From CAINVV01 sp963663675 (lineage in GTDB: Bacteria; Bacteroidota; Bacteroidia; Bacteroidales; Prolixibacteraceae), in contig OY760498.1 of assembly GCA_963663675.1 (NCBI GenBank), positions 1,550,001 through 1,614,000 of the forward strand: a stretch of DNA of 64,000 bases, written 5' to 3'. Each line of letters starts with the position of its first letter. Position 1 is the stretch's first letter. The position numbers were made by a program, and so were the translations under genes. This document shows, in pieces, positions 38,065 to 45,622 of the stretch. The notes beneath the pieces were generated by a model. It saw only the letters and a list, made by a program, of their open reading frames with translations. It did no database searches and was not told where the DNA came from.

Positions 38065-38102
38065 AAAACCCGGTGTGAAGATTGACTTTACCCCGGGTTT
38101 TT
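38065..38102 (+). terminator. Rho-independent terminator after the DUF1080 gene
   Basis: A hairpin with perfect 9-bp outer stem AAAACCCGG/CCGGGTTTT (38065-38073 with 38093-38101), continued by a weaker inner stem and followed by T residues. It is 41 bp beyond the stop codon of the gene at 34643 and insulates argS. Confidence 0.8.
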
Positions 38103-38210
38103 GACTGTAAAAAACTTTACTAATTGATGTAGTAGGATGAATTAATCCCATATTTGAACTGTAGGAAGATTTTATCCCCGGCAAATGATTCTGCTTCCGT
38201 CAGATAGTTG

Positions 38211-38218
38211 TAAATTTG
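38211..38218 (+). promoter_or_regulatory. Predicted -7 box (TAAATTTG) for argS
   Basis: This perfect TAnnTTTG match lies 36 bp before the ATG at 38255. It would put the transcript start after 38216, where a longer open frame begins, and so supports the ATG at 38255. Confidence 0.55.
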
Positions 38219-38254
38219 CACCTGCTTTATTTTCAAATTTTCAGAATTATCCGG

Positions 38255-40045
38255 ATGAACATCGAAATTATCATAAAAGGTCAGGTAGCCCTGGCGATTA
38301 ACAGCCTTTACGGTCAATCCGTTGAACCCTCACAGGTGCAGGTACAGCTTACCCGCTCAGAGTTTGAAGGTGACCAGACGGTAATGGTTTTTCCATTTCT
38401 TAAAATATCCAGGAAATCGCCTGAAGCTACAGGTATGGAAATAGGGGAGTATCTCAAGGCTAACCTGGCAGAAATTTCCGGGTACAATGTGGTAAAGGGA
38501 TTTTTGAACCTTTCCGTTGACAACCAGTACTGGATCAACGGATTCAATGAGGCCCTGAAGGACGAACAGTATGGTTTTGTTCCGGTTACGGATCAGTCAG
38601 AACTGGTGATGATAGAATATTCCTCCCCCAATACCAACAAGCCGCTTCATCTGGGACATATCCGTAACAACCTGCTGGGATTTTCGCTGGCAGCAGTCAT
38701 GAAAGCCAATGGTTACAAGGTGTTTAAAACCAATATTGTCAACGATCGCGGGATTCACATCTGCAAGTCGATGGTTGCCTGGCTGAAATTTGGCAACGGT
38801 GAAACTCCTGAAACTTATGGCAAAAAGGGCGACCACCTGGTAGGGGAATACTATGTGAAATTTGATCAGCAGTACAAAAGCGAGATAGCCGGACTGATGG
38901 CTGCTGGAAGGAGTGAAGAACAGGCCAAAGAGGAGGCTCCGAGCATCATTGAAACCCGTGAGATGCTTATCAAATGGGAAGCTAATGATCCGGAAGTCCG
39001 TAGTTTATGGCATAGGATGAACGGTTGGGTCTATGCAGGTTTCGACGAAACCTACAAGACAATGGGCGTTGATTTTGATAAGATTTACTATGAATCAGAT
39101 ACATACACCATTGGGCGCGATGAGGTTCTCCGTGGTGTGAGTGAGGGTATTTTCCAGCAGGAGAGCGATGGCTCTGTCTGGGCTAACCTGGAAAATGAGG
39201 GACTTGACAGGAAGATACTGCTCCGCTCGGATGGTACATCTGTCTATATTACGCAGGATATTGGTACTGCTCAGCTTCGTTATCGCGACTATCCCATCGA
39301 TCATATGATATATGTGGTTGGTAATGAGCAGATTTACCATTTTCAGGTACTCTCTTTATTACTTGACAAACTGGGTTATAAATGGGGGAAAGATCTTTTT
39401 CACTTTTCTTACGGGATGGTAGAGTTGCCCAACGGAAGGATGAAATCCCGCGAGGGCACCGTCGTCGATGCCGACGATCTGATTGCTGGAATGATAGATG
39501 TGGCCAGGTCTGTTTCCCTGGAACTTGGCAAACTGGAAGGTTATACTGAAATCGAAAAGGAGAATATTTACCGTATTGTTGCGCTTGGAGCCCTGAAATA
39601 CTTTATTCTGAAGGTTGATCCAAAGAAAACTATGACCTTTAACCCGGAAGAATCCATTGATTTTAACGGCAACACTGGACCATTCATTCAGTACACCTAT
39701 GCCCGTATTCAGAGCATTCTTCGTAAAGCCGGGGAAACTGGCATTGTAATACCTGCGAAAGCTGAAACTGGTTCGCTAAATGATAAAGAACGAATAATTC
39801 TGAAATCCATCTCTCTTTTCCCTGAAGTTGTGCAAGAGGCAGGTAAAGGACATAGTCCGGCAATAGTGGCCAATTATGTGTATGATCTGGTAAAAGAGTT
39901 CAATTCATTCTACCACGACTATTCTATCCTGAACGAACCCGATCTCACCATTCGTGATTTCAGGCTTGCCATGGCTCAAACTGTAGGGAAAATCATCAAA
40001 AACGGATTTTCTCTTCTTGGAATTGAAGTCCCTGAAAGAATGTAA
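38255..40045 (+). CDS. argS: Arginyl-tRNA synthetase
   Basis: 596 residues from the ATG at 38255; an upstream in-frame ATG at 38216 would precede the predicted transcript start and adds residues not typical of ArgS. It charges tRNA-Arg. An N-terminal ArgS add-on domain (residues 1-110) precedes the class I catalytic core. The HIGH-type motif is PLHLGHIRNNLLG near residue 133, and the KMSKS-like loop is GRMKSREGTVVDADDL. The C-terminal anticodon-binding domain has SIDFNGNTGPFIQYTYARIQSILRK and ends in GIEVPERM, both characteristic of bacterial ArgS. It stands alone between a terminator and a sialidase-like gene. Confidence 0.97.
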   Translation: MNIEIIIKGQVALAINSLYGQSVEPSQVQVQLTRSEFEGDQTVMVFPFLKISRKSPEATGMEIGEYLKANLAEISGYNVVKGFLNLSVDNQYWINGFNEALKDEQYGFVPVTDQSELVMIEYSSPNTNKPLHLGHIRNNLLGFSLAAVMKANGYKVFKTNIVNDRGIHICKSMVAWLKFGNGETPETYGKKGDHLVGEYYVKFDQQYKSEIAGLMAAGRSEEQAKEEAPSIIETREMLIKWEANDPEVRSLWHRMNGWVYAGFDETYKTMGVDFDKIYYESDTYTIGRDEVLRGVSEGIFQQESDGSVWANLENEGLDRKILLRSDGTSVYITQDIGTAQLRYRDYPIDHMIYVVGNEQIYHFQVLSLLLDKLGYKWGKDLFHFSYGMVELPNGRMKSREGTVVDADDLIAGMIDVARSVSLELGKLEGYTEIEKENIYRIVALGALKYFILKVDPKKTMTFNPEESIDFNGNTGPFIQYTYARIQSILRKAGETGIVIPAKAETGSLNDKERIILKSISLFPEVVQEAGKGHSPAIVANYVYDLVKEFNSFYHDYSILNEPDLTIRDFRLAMAQTVGKIIKNGFSLLGIEVPERM

Positions 40046-40249
40046 TTCTGCTTTGAATTATTACAGCCAATCGGTAAAATATTGTTTGATAATGATATAG
40101 TAATTAGCTCTTTGCCTGAAACCCGGATAAATAGATTAGGTAAATTTTTTTCTTACGAAACCTTCAAGATCGATCTTTCATGAAATAGGTTGAGTAATAA
40201 TTGAGGGTTCCGTGCGTCCTGGTATACAATAAATTAATAATATATACGC

Positions 40250-41416
40250 GTGAAAACTCAATTGACCCTGTTCGTTTATATTATTGCTGCAATTACTTTT
40301 CATCTTGATGCTAAATCAAAAAAAGTACCCGGAATTGTAGTAAGTCATATTCCCGCATCAACCGGGATCTTTATCGGTTCCCCCGCAATTGCCGTTCTGC
40401 CTGGTGGTGATTATGTGGCATCCAATGATTTTTTCGGTCCGGGCAGTACCGAGAATCAGCAGGGTTTGACAGCCGTTTTCCGCTCTGCCGACAAAGGTGA
40501 AAGCTGGAAAAAAATTGCTGAGATCAAAGGCCAGTACTGGTCCAATCTTTTCATCCACAAGGGACTTCTCTATATTATGGGAACCTGGAAGCACAATGGA
40601 AACATCATAATACGCCGCTCAATGGATGGAGGAGTGCACTGGAGCGAACCAACCAACAGCCTGAATGGCATATTGCGCGAAGGTGAATATCATACCGCAC
40701 CAGTTCCGATGGTTGTTTTCAAAGGGAAACTCTGCAGGGCATTTGAATATGCAAAACCCAATCCCGACAAAAAGGGCACACATCTGATTGCCCTGATGCT
40801 TTCAGCGCCCATGAATTCTGATCTTCTGGATGCCTCCAACTGGACCGCGAGCAATTTCCTCTCCAATGAGTCCTCCTGGCTTAATGGCAGTTCCCGTGGA
40901 TGGCTGGAAGGCAATGCCGTGGTCACTCCTGAAGGCAGGCTGGTGGATTTTTTGAGGGTTGAAACATCTGAACCCGGCACTGACATGGCTGCAATAATAG
41001 AGATTAGCGACGATGGTACGAAAGCCTCATTCGATCCGTCTACAGGGTTTCTTGAGTTTTCAGGTGGCGCCAGGAAATTTACCATTCGTTATGACGAATC
41101 ATCCAGGCGATACTGGACAATAACAAACCTGATTACAGATAAATTCGCTGCTTTTCCGGCGGGTGATGTTCGAAATACCCTCGTCCTTAAAAGCTCTGCA
41201 GATCTCTGGAACTGGGGAGTCAAAAAAACCTTGCTTAAGCATCCTGATGTTTACAAACACGGATTTCAGTACATCGACTGGCAGTTTGACGGCAATGACA
41301 TCATTTTCCTTTCCCGGACAGCCTATGATGATGATTTTGGCGGAGCGGATAGTTTCCACAATGCCAACTACCTGACTTTTCACCGGATAAAAAATTTCAG
41401 AAAGTTTGCCAAATAG
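40250..41416 (+). CDS. Exported sialidase/BNR-repeat protein
   Basis: 388 residues from a GTG start giving MKTQLTLFVYIIAAITFHLDAKS, a signal peptide; no in-frame ATG lies upstream of it. Two Asp-box motifs typical of sialidase beta-propellers are seen: FRSADKGESWKKI (about residue 79) and RRSMDGGVHWSEP (about 125). The length suits a single six-bladed propeller. Catalytic sialidase residues (arginine triad, Tyr/Glu pair) cannot be assigned by eye, so this may be another exo-glycosidase or a binding protein. A 204-bp gap separates it from argS; tRNA-Gly lies downstream. Confidence 0.78.
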   Translation: MKTQLTLFVYIIAAITFHLDAKSKKVPGIVVSHIPASTGIFIGSPAIAVLPGGDYVASNDFFGPGSTENQQGLTAVFRSADKGESWKKIAEIKGQYWSNLFIHKGLLYIMGTWKHNGNIIIRRSMDGGVHWSEPTNSLNGILREGEYHTAPVPMVVFKGKLCRAFEYAKPNPDKKGTHLIALMLSAPMNSDLLDASNWTASNFLSNESSWLNGSSRGWLEGNAVVTPEGRLVDFLRVETSEPGTDMAAIIEISDDGTKASFDPSTGFLEFSGGARKFTIRYDESSRRYWTITNLITDKFAAFPAGDVRNTLVLKSSADLWNWGVKKTLLKHPDVYKHGFQYIDWQFDGNDIIFLSRTAYDDDFGGADSFHNANYLTFHRIKNFRKFAK

Positions 41417-41491
41417 GTTAAAGTTTGAAATTTCAGTGTGGTTTCTACGGAAATTCCCGATTTTGCGGTTGTGTTAATTGCCAAATTATTA

Positions 41492-41499
41492 TAAATTTG
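41492..41499 (+). promoter_or_regulatory. Predicted -7 box (TAAATTTG) for tRNA-Gly
   Basis: This TAnnTTTG match ends 19 bp before the tRNA. A TTG at 41469-41471 lies 20 bp upstream and may be the -33 element. Confidence 0.5.
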
Positions 41500-41518
41500 C
41501 ATCTCTTTCATCAAAAAC

Positions 41519-41591
41519 GCGGAAGTAGCTCAGTCGGTAGAGCATCAGCTTCCCAAGCTGAGGGTCGCGAGTTCGAATCTCGTTTTCCGCT
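41519..41591 (+). tRNA. tRNA-Gly (anticodon CCC)
   Basis: A full cloverleaf: acceptor stem GCGGAAG/TTTCCGC with one G-U pair, D arm beginning GCTCAG, anticodon stem TCAGC/GCTGA with loop TTCCCAA (anticodon CCC, reading GGG), variable loop GGGTC, and T arm GCGAG-TTCGAAT-CTCGT. The discriminator base is T, with no encoded CCA. It is followed at once by a strong terminator and then by a recombinase fragment, so its 3' end was probably an integration site. Confidence 0.96.
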
Positions 41592-41594
41592 CTG

Positions 41595-41640
41595 AAAATC
41601 AGTTAGTTACGAATTTGGTAATTAACTGATTTTTCTATTT
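41595..41640 (+). terminator. Rho-independent terminator of tRNA-Gly
   Basis: A 16-bp stem (41595-41610 with 41618-41633, one G-T mismatch) and a 7-nt loop GAATTTG, followed by a T-rich tail. It begins 4 bp after the tRNA discriminator base. Confidence 0.88.
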
Positions 41641-41661
41641 TTATGCGATTTTTAGGGCAAC

Positions 41662-41691
41662 ATGTAAACCAGGATGTAAACCAGTTTACAT
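41662..41691. repeat. Direct and inverted repeat cluster before the recombinase fragment
   Basis: ATGTAAACCAG occurs twice (41662-41672 and 41674-41684, one base apart). The second copy is also the left arm of an 8-bp palindrome, ATGTAAAC-CA-GTTTACAT (41674-41691). The cluster sits immediately before the ATG of the recombinase remnant, a plausible place for an arm-type binding or regulatory site. Confidence 0.65.
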
Positions 41692-41692
41692 T

Positions 41693-41838
41693 ATGAACGC
41701 CTCGATTTCTGTAGTTTGGTACAAATCAAAAACACTTGCGAACGAGGAATGTCCACTAATGGTTCAAATTTATAAAAATGGCAAGAGATAATGCCAAAGT
41801 TTGGAGTTTCAATTCATCTCCTTTTGATATTTTTCGTA
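41693..41838 (+). pseudogene. N-terminal remnant of a tyrosine recombinase (phage-type integrase)
   Basis: The ATG at 41693 encodes MNASISVVWYKSKTLANEEC followed by PLMVQIYKNGKR and a TAA at 41789-41791. This is the usual beginning of Bacteroidota site-specific integrases with an Arm-DNA-binding domain (pattern: MNAxISVVxYKSKTL, then PLMLRVxKxGKRK). One frame over, the next bases read DNAKVWSFNSSPFD, resembling the following W-[DNS]-F segment, so a small deletion or frameshift lies near 41788. The rest of the gene, including the catalytic domain, is missing. Position just behind tRNA-Gly fits a tRNA-targeting element that has since decayed. Confidence 0.7.
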
Positions 41839-42191
41839 ACACAAACCAAATCCCTGTACCTAACCCCTATTAATTGGAGAAATTTCGAAAAACAGTTCAA
41901 CTGTTTTATGAATAAAATTTCCAATGCGCTCACTCGCTAACCGATAACTTAAGATAGCCCAACCTCCGGATTTGTCAAGGTTAAAATGCAGGGCCGATTT
42001 TTTTGTCTATGAATGGTGCTTAAATCGGCCAAACCTGACATCCCCCCCCGTTCTAAGGCTTCTCTATGGCTACAATTGTCGATTAACCCGGAAAGTCCGT
42101 CCATTTCTGAGCAATCAGGGTGGACGGTCATTGGAGGCAAATACAATTTTAGGAAGACGATTTTTTGCTCAAAGTTGAATTACTTACTATC
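41839..42191. other. Gene-free stretch with hairpins, probably decayed mobile DNA
   Basis: No believable gene was found; short open frames overlap on both strands. A 9-bp inverted repeat with 1-base centre lies at 41889-41907 (AAAACAGTT-C-AACTGTTTT). Another pairs GGCCGATTT (41992-42000) with AAATCGGCC (42022-42030). A run of eight C lies at 42042-42049. Base composition shifts locally compared with the flanking genes. Confidence 0.5.
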
Positions 42192-42690
42192 CTAAATTAA
42201 GTTTTCCAAATGGTTGATTTTTTGATTATGGGATACAAACCTCTTTTTAAAAATAGCTTCATTAGAATGTAAAGATTGCAAATTCCATTTTAGATCATCA
42301 TAGTTGAAAGATTTCTGTTAAAAAACTTGTTCTTAGTATTTTATTTTGATACCTTTCATCCTTTAATGACCAAAATTGCACACCTACTCCTTTATCCCTT
42401 AACCTAACTGGTAGGACCTGTATTATTTTCTGATTCGTTTGGCTTCCAATATTTCATATCAATCGATCTGTGTAGATCAAATCTATTTCAATTTTGTCCA
42501 ATATATTACCTGGGAATAATATGCCACCTATTGTATTTAGCCTTATGGAATTAATATTGACTGAAACCTCCTCAACAGGTTAAGCTACTGAAAGCAGTAA
42601 ATTATTCTCAGCTCCAACAATTACGCCGATCTTCAAAGCCATTTTGACCTTCGGGAAACAGGTAAACGCTATTGAAATAGCATCTTTTTT
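42192..42690 (-). pseudogene. Decayed CDS, probably PilZ-like
   Basis: One minus-strand frame stays protein-like through about 130 codons but is broken by a TAA (42580-42582) and a TGA (near 42461), and ends at a TGA near 42315. After a frameshift, coding-like sequence (YDDLKWNLQSLHSNEAIFKK) runs to a TAG at 42192-42194. The clearest part reads VLPVRLRDKGVGVQFWSLKD, resembling the last strands of a PilZ domain. It is preceded by VEEVSVNINSIRLNTIGGI and ILDKIEIDLIYTD, which resemble the middle strands. The RxxxR motif that binds c-di-GMP was not found. Stops and frameshift mark it as dead; the PilZ label is a by-eye judgement. Confidence 0.45.
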
Positions 42691-42721
42691 TTTTACACAA
42701 CAATGATAGGAGAATAAGCTT

Positions 42722-43159
42722 ATGAAAACAATTATGCTGAAAATCAAAGGGTTTTTCTTTCTTAAATATCTTATTCCTGGACTCTTCATAGCTTTTTTAT
42801 TCCATTCGGCAGGTAGTTGCAAGAAGGATACTCAAATCAAGGAAACACCTGTTATTGAGGATGTTGATGTTGATGTTCCTGTTAATGATGCAGTCAAATC
42901 CGTTGAATCGGCCTTTAAAAGTGGTGATATAAACAGCATTAAGAGTGTTCTTACTGAAGACGCGCTTAAAATTTATGGCAGTGACCTTTCGCTGGCAGAC
43001 AAAAAAAATCTCATAAAGTTTGGCGAAGCTTTAAAGACAAGGATATTGAAAGTAGAAACCGATCTGTATTCTGAATATAATTTCACAATGGGAGGGACAA
43101 CATTTTCAATCTCAATGGCAAAACAGAAAGATGGCACATGGAAATTAATGAGATTTTAA
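42722..43159 (+). CDS. Putative lipoprotein, small
   Basis: 145 residues. The N-terminal hydrophobic stretch (about 10-28) ends in a lipobox HSAGSC with Cys33, so it is probably membrane-anchored outside the inner membrane. The mature part begins with an acidic linker (VIEDVDVDVPVND). It continues with a helix-plus-sheet domain (AVKSVESAFKSGDINSIKSVLTEDALKIYG, FSISMAKQKDGTWKLMRF) that has the look of an NTF2-like/DUF4878-type fold. No function is assigned. It ends 11 bp before the phospholipase-like gene and likely shares its transcript. Confidence 0.78.
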   Translation: MKTIMLKIKGFFFLKYLIPGLFIAFLFHSAGSCKKDTQIKETPVIEDVDVDVPVNDAVKSVESAFKSGDINSIKSVLTEDALKIYGSDLSLADKKNLIKFGEALKTRILKVETDLYSEYNFTMGGTTFSISMAKQKDGTWKLMRF

Positions 43160-43170
43160 TGTGAATAGTT

Positions 43171-45453
43171 ATGAAAAAGATATTGAATATAATTAGCGGT
43201 ATTGTTTTGTACTATATCTGTGTCTTTTTGTTTATGGGTTACGGTCATACTGAGACACATGTACCATTGAACACTTCTATAGGGCTGAGATTTCTTGAAA
43301 TGGTCAGCACAAATGCCATTTCTGATAAAACAAAGTTTCAGAATTATGAATTCAACTGGAACAACGATAAGCAACCGGGCCTGTCAGGTCCGGCCTGTGG
43401 AGGAGACGGTTATACCTCGGTTGATATGCCTGCCGATATAGAGAAATCCTATACTCCGATCGAATGGATATCACAGGGAGGCTGGATGGAAGATGAGCCA
43501 TGGGGGCCGGCATCTATCTGTCATTTTTATGATCCGAAAGGAATTGATAACGGGAAAAAATATCTGACTGACAATTCAGGGAATGTGGAGTGGTTAGTTT
43601 CCATGCCCAAAGAATGGTTTTCGAGGGATGCTAAAAGTTGGGCAACAGGGACTGAAAATGCCTATGGATGGACCAAAGCCAAGGAGTATGTAATTAAAGC
43701 GTTGAAAGAGAGTGATGTGCCAACGAAAAATACATACATGGCAAAAGCCTACAGATGCCTTGGACAAACGTTACACCTGGTGGCTGATATGGGATGTCCT
43801 CCGCATGTGAGGAACGACAGTCATCCTCCGAAGATCTCCTTTCTGGTAGGTGATCCCGATCCGTATGAAGATATATGCAAAAAACTGGATATGTATTCTC
43901 TTGCTAAAGCGAATTCACCAAATCCGGTTCTGGCAACTCAATTAACAGCAGCTCAAAAATTTACAGATGTTTTCGAATCACTGGCTATTTTTACAAACGA
44001 AAAATTCTGTTCTGGCGGCACAATAAATACCGACAGATATAAACCGACGATAAGGTCAAATAATCCCTATCCATTGCCACTGCTTAGTGAATCCGATTAT
44101 AATACTTCAGAATACGCGTATTATAAGACCTATGATGGGGTAAAGGTCAAAATGTGCAAGGACAAGGTAGCCGTTCCTTTTGCAATAATTTTTGGGAAAG
44201 ATTCAACTCGGGGAAGGCCATACCTTGATTATGAATGTGTTGAAAGCATGGCTTCGGCAATTATTCCCAATGTTGTCGAGGCAGGAGCTAACGTGGTCAG
44301 AATGTTTGTCCCTTCCCTGAAAATGGAAATAACTGAAGCCAAGGTCGATAGCGGGGGAATCATCAGAGGCAGGGTTTCCTATACCATTCCTTCCATGGAA
44401 GATGAATATTCAGGATTATTTGATCTTAAAGAAATTTACAACGGACCGGTCAATCTTTTCTTAAACGGGACAGATACCAAGATACAAGCTATTGCGAAGA
44501 AAAATAATTTCGAGTTCAAATTGAATGGCAGTTTAAAAGACCTGAAAAAGGATGATCTGGCTTTGACAAAACTGGACTTTGGCGGAATCGTTCTTAAATC
44601 TCTGCCAAAGAATGTCAGCGGGATTCAACAAATACCCGTAATAGATTTGGTCGGGACTCATTTCATGACAAAATATTTTGATGGCTATTACCCATGGGGA
44701 TGCGGAGCTGTCAGTGCGAGTGTTATTTCAATTTTGGGCAAGGGGTGGTCAACCGATCCTGCAAAAACCATGGTGAAAATTGACGGAATTGTAGTTCCGA
44801 TTTCCAATCTGGCTTCTAATGGAACAATGGTTAATGAAAATGAGATTCAGGTTGAAGTTCCAAAAAACAAGCAAGGGAATATTTCAATTTCAGTAGAATC
44901 TGAAGGATTACTGAGTGCAGCAAAAAATTATTTTGTTGGTATACCACTCGATGTCTTGAATAAAATGCCTGTATTAGGCTTCAGAAACCAATTTGTAGTG
45001 AAATACACCGATCACCTGGATGGTAACAAGGAACAGAATTTTTCAAGCGCGTTTGCTCTCTATAAAGCTTATAATCAGATCGAATCAGCAGTCTGGAGTG
45101 GAAATATTTTAACCGTTAAGGGTAAAATTACTTACTCTGGTGGTCAGGTGGAGAACCATCAGCTTATTCTAACATTTAGTGAGGATGGCACACAGGTCAA
45201 AACTGTTGATTGTGAAATTGAATCGCTCAACCTTGATACAAAATTTATTTTGAAAGATTTGGCCGTGGAGGTGATTTCTGGTGGTTTACAATTATCTTTT
45301 AACAGGAAAACCATTCCCGCAAATGATTATACTTTGGTCTCTGGTTATGTGAAAAGAACTTCTCCACCTGTTTCCTTTAAAATTCTGGGAATGGCAGAGG
45401 GATATCCAACCTGGCCTAATGAATTCATGTTCTGGTTCGAATTTAGTAATTGA
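43171..45453 (+). CDS. Exported protein with zinc-dependent phospholipase C / S1-P1 nuclease-like motif
   Basis: 760 residues with an N-terminal signal-like helix (ILNIISGIVLYYICVFLFMG). Residues about 195-215 read LGQTLHLVADMGCPPHVRND. The spacing His202-x3-Asp206-x3-Pro210-x-His212 is that of the zinc-binding helix in phospholipase C and S1/P1 nucleases (HxxxDxxxPxH). Upstream SICHFYDPKG and a long helical region fit that fold. The C-terminal half is beta-rich, with an IPT/TIG-like Ig domain (about 505-590: SASVISILGKGWSTDPAKTMVKIDGIVV). Substrate is unknown; phospholipid or nucleic acid are both possible. It follows the lipoprotein gene by 11 bp. Confidence 0.65.
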   Translation: MKKILNIISGIVLYYICVFLFMGYGHTETHVPLNTSIGLRFLEMVSTNAISDKTKFQNYEFNWNNDKQPGLSGPACGGDGYTSVDMPADIEKSYTPIEWISQGGWMEDEPWGPASICHFYDPKGIDNGKKYLTDNSGNVEWLVSMPKEWFSRDAKSWATGTENAYGWTKAKEYVIKALKESDVPTKNTYMAKAYRCLGQTLHLVADMGCPPHVRNDSHPPKISFLVGDPDPYEDICKKLDMYSLAKANSPNPVLATQLTAAQKFTDVFESLAIFTNEKFCSGGTINTDRYKPTIRSNNPYPLPLLSESDYNTSEYAYYKTYDGVKVKMCKDKVAVPFAIIFGKDSTRGRPYLDYECVESMASAIIPNVVEAGANVVRMFVPSLKMEITEAKVDSGGIIRGRVSYTIPSMEDEYSGLFDLKEIYNGPVNLFLNGTDTKIQAIAKKNNFEFKLNGSLKDLKKDDLALTKLDFGGIVLKSLPKNVSGIQQIPVIDLVGTHFMTKYFDGYYPWGCGAVSASVISILGKGWSTDPAKTMVKIDGIVVPISNLASNGTMVNENEIQVEVPKNKQGNISISVESEGLLSAAKNYFVGIPLDVLNKMPVLGFRNQFVVKYTDHLDGNKEQNFSSAFALYKAYNQIESAVWSGNILTVKGKITYSGGQVENHQLILTFSEDGTQVKTVDCEIESLNLDTKFILKDLAVEVISGGLQLSFNRKTIPANDYTLVSGYVKRTSPPVSFKILGMAEGYPTWPNEFMFWFEFSN

Positions 45454-45622
45454 TCGTTTAAATATTAGCATTCAGTAACGTATCTGAAATTTAATTAGTC
45501 TAAATTCATTCAAATAGTCAGATATCCTGTTTGTATTTAAAACATGTAAACAACCAAAATTTCAAGAAAGTCTGGTACAATCCTGACTCTCTTGTATTAA
45601 ATGATTCTCAAATCGGATTAAG

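Noticed and set aside
41949..42195. Several 60-70-residue frames on both strands in the stretch after the integrase remnant
   Set aside because: They overlap each other, cross a poly-C run and a hairpin, and show no protein-like pattern.
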